DNA from: Glandiceps talaboti
Lineage: Eukaryota; Hemichordata; Enteropneusta; Spengelidae
Direction: 5' to 3'
Assembly: GCF_964340395.1 (NCBI RefSeq)
Contig: NC_135568.1
Coordinates: forward strand, 19,635,210-19,699,209
Length of the DNA stretch: 64,000 nucleotides
The first letter of the stretch is position 1. Every line of letters starts with the position of its first letter. A program made the position numbers and the translations under genes. Shown here one piece after another: positions 36,865 through 48,385 of the stretch. The notes below the pieces were generated by a model. It did no database searches and had not been told where the DNA came from. It worked only from the letters and a program-made list of their open reading frames with translations.

Positions 36865-37800
36865 TCCCACGAAGGCTTATTTGCATGCTACTTGCACAAC
36901 ATCATATCCAAGCATTAAGAATGAAACATAATCAATGCAAGATTGCGTGACTGATTTTACTTCCATATTGAGTTTGATGCGAGTGAAACTTATGTTTGTA
37001 AACATTTTGCTACTTTTGGCAACACACTATCTATGTGTAGACACCTGTACCGCATGCATGCCAAGTACGATCTGACATATGTACAACGTACATCATTATA
37101 CTTGATATATAATTCTATGCATTACCATGTCACATGATGATACAACATGGCTGCTGTGCGCGTATTTTGACTGAACCTAGTAGTAGTACCAAAAGAACAC
37201 ATTAGTGCTGGTAATGGTCAGTTTCTATCCTCATGGCTAAAATTGGTTGGCAAACATTTCATTTATGACGATGTTAGCGGCCCTGTAACTGCGAGTAAAT
37301 TAACTGCAATAATTGTACATAACTGTTTATTTCAGTTTTGGGCTGATTTGTTCAGCTTAACACAAATAGACAGATGTGAAGCTGATCTGAAATCACTGAA
37401 ATCATTCAGTGATCTGTAAATATTGATTGCAACTTCCTGCAGAAAATATATTCAAACAAAGTAGAATGAAATAATTAAATGAAATGTTGTCATAGAGTAT
37501 TATGATCTCTCTCTGTTCAGCATCCAAGAGCAGGTAAAAACTACGACCTTAATATTCCAAATAAACAAATGATTTTGCTTAGTGGAGGAGGATACACTAC
37601 TTCCAGACCATTCTTGTCGGCCACGCAAGCACTGTCGCTATGTTACACCTTCCATTTTTTTCCCTTCTCCTTAAGTTGCTCAATCTCAAAAACTTGGAAC
37701 GAACACTGAATAGCTAGAAACCTCATTTTATTGTCTATACTTGTATTATACAAGATGAGCTTTTAATGAAGCCTTGATCTAACACAATTGTCAGATACAC
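36865..37800. other. Unique, CpG-containing sequence, no gene seen
   Basis: Includes AACATGGCTGCTGTGCGCG near 37146, a start-like context that gives only seven codons. No supported exon. Confidence 0.4.
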
Positions 37801-38700
37801 AAGTGCATTTTTAGCCCCCTAGCTGCAGTGGGCACCACCTGGAGGCAGCTTATACCTTGGGTTCTGTCTGTGCATCCGTCCATGTGTCCATCAATCTGTC
37901 CGCATGCGTGCATTCACCCTCATATCTCTGGCATGTACCAACTGGTTTCAACCAAACCTAGCACAAAGGAAACATACTATTTGAGACATATGCAGGACTT
38001 TGTGACTGAATCACATATGGCAGAATGGCATATATTTAAAAAAAAATTTGTATGTATTTGATTCTATGTAAATGCTGCTCCTAATGTTTTTAGTGAGCCC
38101 CTGATATAAAAGGGATGCAGAAAATAAATAAATAAATAAATAAATAAATGGCAGTCATATTTGTTGTTAAATTTCAAAATATGCTTTGTAACTTTGGAGG
38201 TATGACACATAGGAACTCCATTCACATGCTTACACCCATTTAATCAAATGTGAGCTCTCTTATAAGTCCTTGAACTTTGACTTTGAAAGTCTTCTTCAAG
38301 GTCAAATAGCCATATTTTGGTTATCTTCATACCTTTTTTGAATCCAACATTTCAAGTGATGATGATATTTGGTTTGACTATGTGAGGTATATGGACATCA
38401 CTTTATTTTTGCAACCTTGACCTATATTGCCGCAATGGTGCCCAGTGATTAAAGCATAATGTTGTCTGTTGTCTCCAAACATTTGATACATATGGACACC
38501 ATACAAATGTCTATCCCCACATTATAGTAAACTTTCTAATGACACTTGACCTTTTGACCTTGACAAACATTTTAAAAATGAAATGACCAAAATTTTTCTT
38601 TGTTCATTCAAGTTAAATACACAGACTTCATTTAAATGTCTATACCCCTATGCATGCATGTTTTCAGCAAATCATTAGTCAAATGATACGCCATAGCAAA
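37801..38700 (+). mobile_element. Dispersed repeat, degraded, 'CTTTGAACTTTGAC / AAGGTCAAAT' family
   Basis: Ordered motifs: CTGTCTGTGCATCCGTCC, CAACTGGTTTCAACCAAAC, GAATCACATATGG, TTTGTTGTTAAATTTC, TTCAAGGTCAAATAGCC, CCTTGACAAACATTT. The same order is found at 46440-46870 and partly at 51440-51640. An AAATA microsatellite lies at 38125-38150. Confidence 0.7.
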
Positions 38701-38977
38701 ATCCTTTATTTTCAAAAGTTTAATTTGCATTCGAACAATAGTTTTCTCTTTTGCTGAGAACTTCTTCTCACATATATTGTGACGCATTTCGGTTACAATC
38801 TAGAAAATTGATAGGTAAAGCTATGAAAGAATGTAGTTAACTATCAACAAAATACAGTAAATACAATGGATATCACAATATACCATATCACTCTTGCCAT
38901 GGTTAGTAATTGGACTTTATATAGGAGTGTCACTCTTGGAATAGTTGGCTTCTTGTCCTAGCCAAAAAATGGGACTC

Positions 38978-39611
38978 CTGTATCACTGTATTGCCCTAGC
39001 AATGACTGCCAGATCACTGTATTGCCCTTGCAATAGCTGCCCTATTGCCTTAGCAATGGCTGCCAGATCACTGTATTGCCCTAGCGATGGCTGCCCTATT
39101 GCCCTAGCAATGGCTGCCAGATCACTGTATTGCCCTAGTGATGGCTGCCCTATTGCCTTAGCAATGGCTGCCAGATCACTATATTTCCCTAGCAATAGCT
39201 GCCCTATTGCCTTAGCAATGGCTGCCAGATCACTGTATTAATATTGCCCTAGCGATGGCTGCCCTATTGCCTTAGCAATGGCTGCCAGATCACTGTATTG
39301 CCCTAGCAATGGCTGCCAGATCACTGTATTGCCCTAGCGATGGCTGCCCTATTGCCTTAGCAATGGCTGCCAGATCACTGTATTGCCCTAGCAATGGCTG
39401 CCAGATCACTGTATTGCCCTAGCAATTAATGGCTGCCAGATCACTGTATTGCCCTAGCAATAGCTGCCCTATTGCCTTAGCGATGGCTGCCAGATCACTG
39501 TATTGCCCTAGCAATGGCTGCTGTATCACTGTTTTGCCCTAGCAATGGCTACCACCATATCACTGTATTGCACTAGCAATGGCTTGCCATATCACTGTTT
39601 TGCCCTAGCAG
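38978..39611 (+). repeat. Tandem repeat, 31- and 23-bp units mixed, ending 35 bp before exon 4
   Basis: CAGATCACTGTATTGCCCTA plus GCAATGGCTGC alternates with CCTATTGCCTTAGCAATGGCTGC (shown whole only here as parts CCTATTGCCTTAG and CAATGGCTGC). Copies near the 3' end are more diverged. Confidence 0.93.
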
Positions 39612-39646
39612 TATACTAATAGATGATACTAATTGTTTGCTTACAG

Positions 39647-39751
39647 GATTGAGGTCAATGATCAAATCATAGAAGTAGATGGCAAGAGTCTTGTAGGTGT
39701 AACACAAAGCTATGCAGCCCAAGTCTTAAAAAACACCAGTGGCAGGGTCAG
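39647..39751 (+). CDS. PPP1R9A: Neurabin/spinophilin exon 4 (C-terminal half of the PDZ domain)
   Basis: Coding exon of 105 nt, phase 2 at both ends. Acceptor TTGCTTACAG, donor GTATGC from 39752. It encodes [20 protein letters not shown] and [14 protein letters not shown], after an arginine split across the junction. NDQIIEVDG is the typical PDZ beta-4/beta-5 turn. [12 protein letters not shown] is helix alpha-2, which lines the ligand groove. A tandem array of GCAATGGCTGCC-type units stops only about 35 bp before the acceptor, so the acceptor region is wedged between array and exon. Confidence 0.95.
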
Positions 39752-40229
39752 GTATGCAGACATGTAACTAACAACACCATGTCCCAAACTAGCCTTGAAA
39801 CAAATCACCCCTTGACTGTACCCAGCATACTACCCTGGCAGACAAGAGCTTAAAGAAATATACATTGTGCAAGTATAGGAATTGCCAAAGGTAGTGCTGC
39901 AGTATTTCTGAAGAGTGTAAAGAGTTGTCTGATCTTGTTGAAGTTCTTAGTCATATATCTCTCTAACACCCTACTATAGAGGGCGCTTGTCACTACCAAG
40001 CCAAGAATGAACAAAATAACCAACATTGTGCCATTCAAGATAAAATTCATTTTGTGATGAGTCAGTTGGCAAAGTACAGTGCATCACATTTTAATTGAAA
40101 TGATGTCACTGACACAATGAAATAACATTTAGAATTATAGTCAAAGTCATCTATTGAAATGATGACGTGAAAAACACAGTCTCATTTTACGTGAAATATA
40201 AGATTTGTCTAAACAGTTTTAAATATTTG
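39752..40229. other. Intron between exons 4 and 5
   Basis: No feature supported. A minus-strand frame of 66 codons (39850-40050) is hydrophobic near its N terminus; no promoter, splice or homology support. Confidence 0.45.
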
Positions 40230-40301
40230 GTATGTGTAGTAACTGTAGTATGTGTGTATACACAGGTATGTGTAGTAACTGTAGTATGTGTGTATACACA
40301 G
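40230..40301 (+). repeat. PPP1R9A: Perfect 36-bp tandem duplication of the exon 5 splice acceptor
   Basis: GTATGTGTAGTAACTGTAGT plus ATGTGTGTATACACAG occurs twice without a mismatch, each ending in the acceptor AG. The coding exon follows the second copy. Confidence 0.9.
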
Positions 40302-40413
40302 GTTTTTGATTGGCAGGGAAAAAGAACAGGATGGTAGCAGTGAAGTGGCAAGGCTTATACAACAATCACTAAAGCAAGAACATGATCCTCCACACCACAG
40401 AGATGATATGCAG
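40302..40413 (+). CDS. PPP1R9A: Neurabin/spinophilin exon 5 (end of PDZ domain and linker)
   Basis: Coding exon of 112 nt, entering at phase 2 and leaving at phase 0, donor GTAAAA from 40414. It encodes RFLIGREKEQDGSSEVARLI, then QQSLKQEHDPPHHRDDMQ. RFLIGREK is the last PDZ strand and is conserved in the family; SEVARLIQQSLKQE matches the helix after the domain. The acceptor lies in the second copy of a perfect 36-bp tandem duplication (40230-40265 and 40266-40301), so there are two identical acceptors 36 nt apart. Using the upstream one would add TAT GTG TAG in frame, a premature stop. Confidence 0.93.
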
Positions 40414-40762
40414 GTAAAAAACATGTCATGTAATTCATCTTGCAAACTTATCTACAACAATATAGTTATATAGTGCTCTGCATTTTCCAAAGCTATTTCA
40501 CCATGGAAATCAGACTGTATACATAAGTTATGGTCTATGTTAATTATAGGCAGGATTTATTTGAAATGATCAAATTTCATATACCAAGAATAAGTGATAA
40601 GCAAACTTTACATGCTAACAATTGGTGACAATCAAATTTTAAATTGCTAAAAGTTAGGAAGGAACCAAAGAAGAAAATCTGTAAGCAGTCATTGTAGTCA
40701 TATATTACAAGTTATGATTATTTTGTTATCTTAATGAAAAGAAATTTTGGATGGCTTTGCAG

Positions 40763-40981
40763 TCTGGTGAGAGAGGAGAAGACAGTCATTCGGATTCGGA
40801 TTCATCTGATGATGAACAGCTGGTACAAGAAACATTTGAACTTGATGAAAGTAGTGGTAGTGAAAGTGACACACTAGCCTCACCATCAGAAGATGACATC
40901 CATACACTCAGGTTAAAGTTAAAAGAAGCCCAATATAAGAATGCTGTCAACGAGGCTGAAATGGCAAAGTTAAAAATACAA
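40763..40981 (+). CDS. PPP1R9A: Neurabin/spinophilin exon 6 (acidic linker and start of coiled coil)
   Basis: Coding exon of 219 nt, 73 codons, phase 0 at both ends. Acceptor GGCTTTGCAG, donor GTGAGT from 40982. The first part is strongly acidic and serine-rich (SDSDSSDDEQ, SSGSESD), with several acidic serine sites suggestive of casein-kinase-2-type phosphorylation (inference). VQETFELDE corresponds to the family's conserved EVFELPE segment. The last part, LRLKLKEAQYKNAVNEAEMA and KLKIQ, begins the coiled coil used for dimerisation. The linker is less conserved than the PDZ domain, so identity rests on the continuous frame plus the FEL and coiled-coil matches. The following intron is 11.2 kb and carries two 24-bp telomere-like arrays. 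Confidence 0.9.
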
Positions 40982-41938
40982 GTGAGTGAACCAATTCAAA
41001 TACTGACACTTGCTTTGAACTATTAAAATAAGTATATATTATATATGCAGTAGTATATTATACCAGTATATTGATGGCACAAATTGAGAGATCTGATTGG
41101 TCTAGACATCGAACTAGCACGTCTAAAATGTGCAATAATGCACAGTCCAAATTTGATGTTCACTGTTGTTCGACGCAAGCATTGTAGTTGGCCGCCGCAA
41201 TACTGATATAGTGAACTCTCTGAATTGTCAGAGGAGGATTTTCTCAATGAGACAATATTTTATAGGAAATTACGATGAAAATTTCAAAAGCAGCCAAGTT
41301 ATCGCGTATTTGTACAAATCATCACCTACTAAGGTCAAGGCATGCACACGATCGGTTCTAGTACTAGTAGTAGTACCGTCTAGCCTTGGCTGGAGTGGAA
41401 ACAAGTGAGTTGTCCTGTCCTGTCATAAAAATGAAGCTAGTGTAAAAGCTTACACTGACCAACTACCCATTAATCTAAACAAAAATTTGTCTGGGATCCT
41501 GTCCTAGAGTATCAGTCATCAATCCGAGAGGGAAAACCTCAAACCCAAAAATCTACTGACGTAACTTCCAGTGATATAAATTGTAAATATCAACCTGCCA
41601 CCATGTCACTCCACCGAGTCGTAATGTCGACCAGGCACGAAGCATGCTGTATTCAATAAACCACTTCAAGTTTATACTTTGAGTCAAACAGGTTGTTTAT
41701 TCATCATTGTACACTTTTAATGAGCCGGTCAATGTACAGATTATCCCTAGGAACGACTAGCAGATAAAATAAATCCAGTCGCTGCACAACATTCATGTCA
41801 TGGTTGCTAGGCCTGGATCAGCTGTCTTGAAAGCAGTGTTATTGTTATGCAAATTAGCCACAGGGGACGCATATGAAACTAGAAAACATAAGTTCTTATC
41901 TTGTTTCCAATATTTTCAATATACTGGTATAATATAAT
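40982..41938. other. Intron sequence with CpG-richer part, no gene seen
   Basis: The part from about 41100 to 41400 has several CpG and an 80-codon frame (41166-41408) with no recognisable domain. AATAAACCACTT near 41656 resembles the end of the hairpin element that follows. Confidence 0.4.
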
Positions 41939-42074
41939 AGCAATAAACCACTCCTTGGGGAAGGTATACCACTCGGTTTTGACCAGTGAACTCAGTATAT
42001 GCACTCGCTATCGCTCGTGCATATATTTTGTCAAAACCTCTTGGTATACCATCCCCAGGGGGTGGTTTATTGCT
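41939..42074. mobile_element. MITE-like hairpin (AGCAATAAACCAC ends)
   Basis: A 136-bp near-palindrome: AGCAATAAACCACTCCTTGG at the left pairs with the right end GGGGGTGGTTTATTGCT; GGTATACCA and GTTTTGAC pair further in. The loop holds GCACTCGCTATCGCTCGTGC, itself palindromic. Target duplication is ambiguous in the flanking TA-rich DNA. Confidence 0.72.
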
Positions 42075-42127
42075 TAAATAATGCCTGTGTATTTGTGTAT
42101 ACATGCATGCATAATAAACATGTTAAA

Positions 42128-42412
42128 TATAAATGATCGTGAAGTGCCTGCTTATGATTTGCTATCTTCAGTGACACATGATTGTTAAGTGACTGCATGC
42201 TTATAATTCGCTATCTTCAGTGTCAATATAAATGATTGTGAAGTGACTGCTTATAATACACTATCTTCAGTGTCAATATAAATGATTGTGAAGTGACTGC
42301 TTATAATACACTATCTTCAGTGTCAATATAAATGATTGTGAAGTGACTGCTTATAATACACTATCTTCAGTGTCACATATAAATGATTGTGCAGTGACTG
42401 CTATTTTCAATG
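42128..42412 (+). repeat. Tandem repeat, about 50-bp unit, about 5.5 copies
   Basis: Units of ATAAATGATTGTGAAGTGAC plus TGCTTATAATACACTATCTT plus CAGTGTCAAT; outer copies more diverged. Confidence 0.92.
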
Positions 42413-42592
42413 CAAGACTAAACTATATTCTCTTTAGAGTAATTTAGTTGGTTTCCATCAATAATTCTCTGTCTAATCTGTTGCTATGGTAATGGGCTTG
42501 TATCAGCATTACTGTTTCTCAAGTCTGTATCTATTAAGTGTAGTCTGACCTTGATATTGGCTAAAAATTTGGCATGGGACAGGTTTTAAGGA

Positions 42593-44924
42593 TGTTTTAG
42601 GGTTTGACATAGTCAATGTTTTAGGGTTTGACGTAGTCAGTGTTTTAGGGTTTGACATAGTCAGTGTTTTAGGGTTTGACATAGTCAATGTTTTAGGGTG
42701 TGACATAGTATTTTAGGGTTTGACATAGTGTTTTAGGGTTTGACATAGTCAATGTTTTAGGGTTTGACATAGTCAGTGTTTTAGGGTTTGACATAGTCAG
42801 TGTTTTAGGGTGTGACATAGTCAGTGTTTTAGGGTTTGACATAGTCAGTGTTTTAGGGTTTGACATAGTCAGTGTTTTAGGGTTTGACATAGTCAATGTT
42901 TTAGGGTTTGACATAGTCAGTGTTTTAGGGTTTGACATAGTGTTTTAGGGTTTGACATAGTCAGTGTTTTAGGGTGTGACATAGTCAGTGTTTTAGGGTT
43001 TGACATAGTCAATGTTTTAGGGTTTGACATAGTCAGTGTTTTAGGGTTTGACATAGTCAGTGTTTTAGGGTTTGACATAGTTTTTAGGGTTTGACATAGT
43101 GTTTTAGGGTTTGACATAGTCAGTGTTTTAGGGTTTGACATAGTGTTTTAGGGTTTGACATAGTTTTTTAGGGTTTGACATAGTGTTTTAGGGTTTGACA
43201 TAGTCAGTGTTTTAGGGTTTGACATAGTCAGTGTTTTAGGGTTTGACATAGTCAATGTTTTAGGGTTTGACATAGTCAGTGTTTTAGGGTTTGACATAGT
43301 CAATGTTTTAGGGTTTGACATAGTCAGTGTTTTAGGGTTTGACATAGTCAGTGTTTTAGGGTTTGACATAGTCAGTGTTTTAGGGTTTGACATAGTGTTT
43401 TAGGGTTTGACATAGTCAATGTTTTAGGGTTTGACATAGTGTTTTAGGGTTTGACATAGTCAATGTTTTAGGGTTTGACATAGTCAGTGTTTTAGGGTTT
43501 GACATAGTCAGTGTTTTAGGGTTTGACATAGTCAGTGTTTTAGGGTTTGACATAGTCAATGTTTTAGGGTGTGACAGTGTTTTAGGGTTTGACATAGTCA
43601 ATGTTTTAGGGTTTGACATAGTCAGTGTTTTAGGGTTTGACATGGTCAGTGTTTTATGGTGTGACATAGTCAGTGTTTTAGGGTTTGACATAGTGTTTTA
43701 GGGTTTGACATAGTCAGTGTTTTAGGGTGTGACATAGTCAGTGTTTTAGGGTTTGACATAGTCAATGTTTTAGGGTTTGACATAGTCAGTGTTTTAGGGT
43801 TTGACATAGTCAGTGTTTTAGGGTTTGACATAGTGTTTTAGGGTTTGACATAGTCAGTGTTTTAGGGTGTGACAGTCAGTGTTTTAGGGTTTGACATAGT
43901 CAATGTTTTAGGGTTTGACATAGTCAGTGTTTTAGGGTTTGACATAGTCAGTGTTTTAGGGTTTGACATAGTTTTTAGGGTTTGACATAGTGTTTTAGGG
44001 TTTGACATAGTCAGTGTTTTAGGGTTTGACATAGTGTTTTAGGGTTTGACATAGTTTTTTAGGGTTTGACATAGTGTTTTAGGGTTTGACATAGTCAGTG
44101 TTTTAGGGTTTGACATAGTCAGTGTTTTAGGGTTTGACATAGTCAATGTTTTAGGGTTTGACATAGTCAGTGTTTTAGGGTTTGACATAGTCAATGTTTT
44201 AGGGTTTGACATAGTGTTTTAGGGTTTGACATAGTCAGTGTTTTAGGGTTTGACATAGTCAGTGTTTTAGGGTTTGACATAGTGTTTTAGGGTTTGACAT
44301 AGTCAATGTTTTAGGGTTTGACATAGTGTTTTAGGGTTTGACATAGTCAATGTTTTAGGGTTTGACATAGTCAGTGTTTTAGGGTTTGACATAGTCAGTG
44401 TTTTAGGGTTTGACATAGTCAGTGTTTTAGGGTTTGACATAGTCAGTGTTTTAGGGTTTGACATAGTCAATGTTTTAGGGTGTGACATAGTGTTTTAGGG
44501 TTTGACATAGTCAATGTTTTAGGGTTTGACATAGTCAGTGTTTTAGGGTTTGACATAGTCAGTGTTTTAGGGTGTGACATAGTCAGTGTTTTAGGGTTTG
44601 ACATAGTGTTTTAGGGTTTGACATAGTCAGTGTTTTAGGGTGTGACATAGTCAGTGTTTTAGGGTTTGACATAGTCAATGTTTTAGGGTTTGACATAGTC
44701 AGTGTTTTAGGGTTTGACATAGTGTTTTAGGGTTTGACATAGTGTTTTAGGGTTTGACATAGTCAGTGTTTTAGGGTTTGACATAGTCAGTGTTTTAGGG
44801 TGTGACATAGTGTTTTAGGGTTTGACATAGTCAGTGTTTTAGGGTTTGACATAGTCAGTGTTTTAGGGTTTGACATAGTGTTTTAGGGTTTGACATAGTG
44901 TTTTAGGGTTTGACATAGTTTTTA
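42593..44924 (+). repeat. Minisatellite, 24/20-bp units with TTAGGG core, about 100 copies
   Basis: Units of GTTTTAGGGTTTGACATAGT with or without CAGT/CAAT. Each unit carries a telomere-like TTAGGG. A rare TAGTTTTTTAGGG variant recurs about 891 bp apart, marking a block duplication. Confidence 0.97.
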
Positions 44925-44971
44925 GCACATTCTTAAGAGGGTGTAAAGTAAGATTTGTTCGTGACATGATG

Positions 44972-45261
44972 ATTCCAACAGTAATATGCATATTAGGGCT
45001 AAAAATGTGTCTTTTTGGTTAAAAATCTATAATTCCAAAACTACTGAGCAGATTGGGCTGAAATTTAATGGGAATGCATCTAGGGATGTATGGACAAAGA
45101 AATATTAAGCATACTATAGAATGCTTAATACTTCTTCGTCCATACATCCCTAGATACATTCCCATTAAATTTCAGCCCAATCTGCTCAGTAGTTTTGGAA
45201 TTATAGATTGTTAACCAAAAAGACAAATTTTTAGCCGTAATTTGCACATTACTGTTGGAAT
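44972..45261. mobile_element. Long hairpin, arms of about 141 bp
   Basis: ATTCCAACAGTAATATGCAT at 44972 is reversed at the right end (ATGTGCAAATTAC on the other strand). The arms pair through AATTCCAAAACTACTGAGCA and CATCTAGGGATGTATGG to a 7-nt loop near 45113-45119, with few mismatches. Likely a foldback element or an inverted duplication of a dispersed repeat. Confidence 0.8.
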
Positions 45262-46260
45262 GATTCTATGAGTGATATGCAAATTAGGTGTGAAAATGTT
45301 CATTTTTGGTCAAAAACTCATATCTCAAAAAGTACTTGGTCAATGAGTGAAACTTGGTGAGAAGTTTCTGAAAGTGTTATTCTGCAGATTTCCTTCAAAA
45401 CATTTTGACAGAATTTGCCCTTGCAACCATGACCACGCCCTTAGCAACAACCAAATGGCAGTATATTTTGGTCAAATAACAACATCGTCTGGTAGGCAAG
45501 TGAGTAAACATTCAAAAAAATGTATGCAAATACCTAGCAACCATGGCCACGCCCATGGCAACAGCCAAATGGTGGTGTATTTCACAAAGAGAACGGATTC
45601 TTAGACAATTGAATAAACATTAAAAAAATGTATGTAAATTTGCCTAGCAACAAGACCACGCCCATAGCAACAGCCAAATAATCTCGTATATTGCAAAGAT
45701 AACAGGAATAGAAAGACAAATGAATAAACATTCAAAAATATGCAAATGTACCTAGCAACAAAGCCATGCCCATAGCAACAGCCAAATGATCACAGATATT
45801 GCGAAGATAACAAGGATTAATAGACAATTGAATAAACATTCACAAAATGTGTGTAAATTTGCCTAGCAACAAGACCACGCCCATAGCAACAGCCAAAAAA
45901 TCATGTATATTGCAAAGATAACAGGAATTGAAAGATAAATGAATAAACATTCAAACAATGTATTCAAATATGCCTAGCAACAAGACTACGCCCATAGCAA
46001 CAGCCAAATGATCACATATATTGCAAAGATAACAAGAGGTTTAATAGACAAATGAATAAACATTTTAAAATGTATGCAAATATATCTAGCAACAAGACCA
46101 CACCCATAGCAACAGCCAAATGATCACGTATATTGCAAAGATAGCAACATGGTTGGATAGGCAACTGGATAGTCATTCAGCAAATGAACACCTACAATAT
46201 ATTCTTAGCATGGACTAGTTAGTATATGGATAAACATTTTTAAAACTGTATAGTTGTGCG
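45262..46260 (+). repeat. Dispersed repeat, about 105-bp subunits ('CCTAGCAACAAGACCACGCC')
   Basis: About seven diverged subunits, each with GAATAAACATTC, TGCAAAT, CCTAGCAAC, CACGCCCATAGCAACAGCC and GCAAAGATAACA. Same family as 3780-4160. It ends with GGATAGGCAACTGGATAGTC and a TAGCATGGA motif as there. Confidence 0.8.
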
Positions 46261-46895
46261 ACAACGCCATTGGCAGTATTTTTGGCTTTTACATCAGTTA
46301 GCAAGTGTAATATTTGTAAGTATGAGAAAACCTACAATGGGTTCTGGAAAACCTATGGTATTGTGACAGATGTATGTGACGAGCGCTCACAAATGAACAA
46401 ATGACAGTAAATGTAACAGCCAAAAAGAAATTGCGATGTGTACACCACATCGGATTTTAATCAGATTGTAACTGATTTCAACCAAACATGGCAGAAAGGT
46501 AACTATGTGATGAGATAGGCATGCCACTTTGTTTTACGACCGAATCAAATATGGCCAAATGGCAGCTGCCATATTTGTTGTTAAATTTCACAATATGCAT
46601 AACTTTAGAGGTATAATATGTAGTGACTCCATTCAAGTGTCTACACCTATATTATCAAATATTAGCTTTCTTTTAAGACCCTGACTTTGACCTTGAAAGT
46701 CTTTTTCAAGGTCAGATAAAATTTGGTTTATCTTCATAGCTTTTTGAAGAAAATATTTCAAGTTATAATGATATTTTAATGATGTCTCAGTTTTTACTAT
46801 TTGAGGTATATGCATGTCACTTAATTTCATAACCTTAATCTGCATTACAAAATGAGAGCCATGTTTTGTGATAAACAAGTGCACATTTTGCCTGT
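46261..46895 (+). mobile_element. Dispersed repeat, second copy of the 37801-38700 family
   Basis: Shares GATTTCAACCAAACATGGCA, TTGTTGTTAAATTTCACAAT, CTTTGACCTTGAAAGTC and TTCAAGGTCA in the same order. Confidence 0.7.
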
Positions 46896-46898
46896 TTG

Positions 46899-48385
46899 CA
46901 TGGGTTGGGTATTAGGGTTTGGCATGGGATTGGTATTAGGGTTTGACATGGGATTGGTATTAGGGTTTGGCATGGGATTGGTATTAGGGTTTGGCATGGG
47001 ATTGGTATTAGGGTTTGACATGGGATTGGTATTAGGGTTTGGCATGGGATTGGTATTAGGGTTTGGCATGGGATTGGTCTTAGGGTTTGACATGGGATTG
47101 GTATTAGGGTTTGGCATGGGATTGGTATTAGGGTTTGACATGGGATTGGTATTAGGGTTTGGCATGGGTTGGGTATTAGGGTTTGGCATGGGATTGGTAT
47201 TAGGGATTGGCATGGGATTGGTATTAGGGATTGGCATGGGTTGGGTATTAGGGTTTGGCATGGGTTGGGTATTAAGGTTTGGCATGGGATTGGTATTAGG
47301 GTTTGGCATGGGATTGATATTAGGGATTGACATGGGATTGGTATTAGGGATTGACATGGGATTGGTATTAGGGATTGACATGGGATTGATATTAGGGATT
47401 GGCATGGGATTGGTATTAGGGATTGGCATGGGTTGGGTATTAGGGTTTGGCATGGGATTGGTATTAGGGTTTGGCATGGGATTGTATTAGGGTTTGGCAT
47501 GGGATTGGTATTAGGGATTGACATGGGATTGGTATTAGGGTTTGGCATGGGATTGGTATTAGGGATTGACATGGGATTGATATTAGGGTTTGACATGGGA
47601 TTGGTATTAGGGATTGACATGGGTTGGGTATTAGGGTTTGGCATGGGATTGGTATTAGGGATTGGCATGGGTTGGGTATTAGGGTTTGGCATGGGATTGG
47701 TATTAGGGTTTGGCATGGGATTGGTATTAGGGTTTGGCATGGGATTGTATTAGGGTTTGACATGGGATTGGTATTAGGGATTGACATGGGTTGGGTATTA
47801 GGGTTTGACATGGGATTGGTATTAGGGATTGGCATGGGTTTGATATTAGGGTTTGGCATGGGATTGGTATTAGGGTTTGGCATGGGATTGTATTAGGGTT
47901 TGGCATGGGATTGGTATTAGGGATTGACATGGGATTGGTATTAGGGTTTGTCATGGGTTGGGTATTAGGGTTTGGCATGGGTTGGGTATTAAGGTTTGGC
48001 ATGGGATTGGTATTAGGGATTGACATGGGATTGTATTAGGGTTTGGCATGGGATAGATATTAGGGTTTGGCATGGGTTGGGTATTAGGGATTGGTATTAG
48101 GGATTGGCATGGGTTGGGTATTAGGGTTTGGCATGGGATTGGTCTTAGGTTTGACATGGGATTGGTATTAGGGTTTGGCATGGGTTGGGTCTTAGGGTTT
48201 GACATGAGATTGGTCTTAGGGTTTGGCATGGGATTGGTCTTAGGGTTTGACATGGGATTTGTCTTAGGGTTTGACATGGGATTGGTATTAGGGTTCAGCA
48301 TGGGATTGGTCTTAGAGTTTGACATAGGATTGGCATGAGGGTTTGGCATGGGATTGGTATTAGGGATTGGCATTGGCCATGGGTA
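46899..48385 (+). repeat. Minisatellite, 24-bp unit with TTAGGG core, about 61 copies
   Basis: Units of ATTAGGGTTTGGCATGGGAT plus TGGT; variants ATTGAC, GTTGGG, CTTAGGG. Shares TTAGGGTTTGRCATRG with the 42593-44924 array 2 kb upstream. G-rich on the plus strand. Confidence 0.96.

Noticed and set aside
37147-37170. AACATGGCTGCTGTGCGCG as a first exon
   Set aside because: Only seven codons before TGA, and no phase-compatible donor to the next exon.
39850-40050. Minus-strand 66-codon frame with a hydrophobic N-terminal stretch
   Set aside because: Could be chance in T-rich complement; no start context, splice or family resemblance.
42593-44924. True telomere or chromosome end
   Set aside because: TTAGGG occurs once per 24 bp inside a longer unit and coding exons continue on both sides.
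46835-47740. NPMPNPNT-type 301-codon minus-strand frame resembling a low-complexity protein
   Set aside because: 24-bp unit read in frame; a frame change occurs at 20-23-bp units and nothing outside the array supports it.
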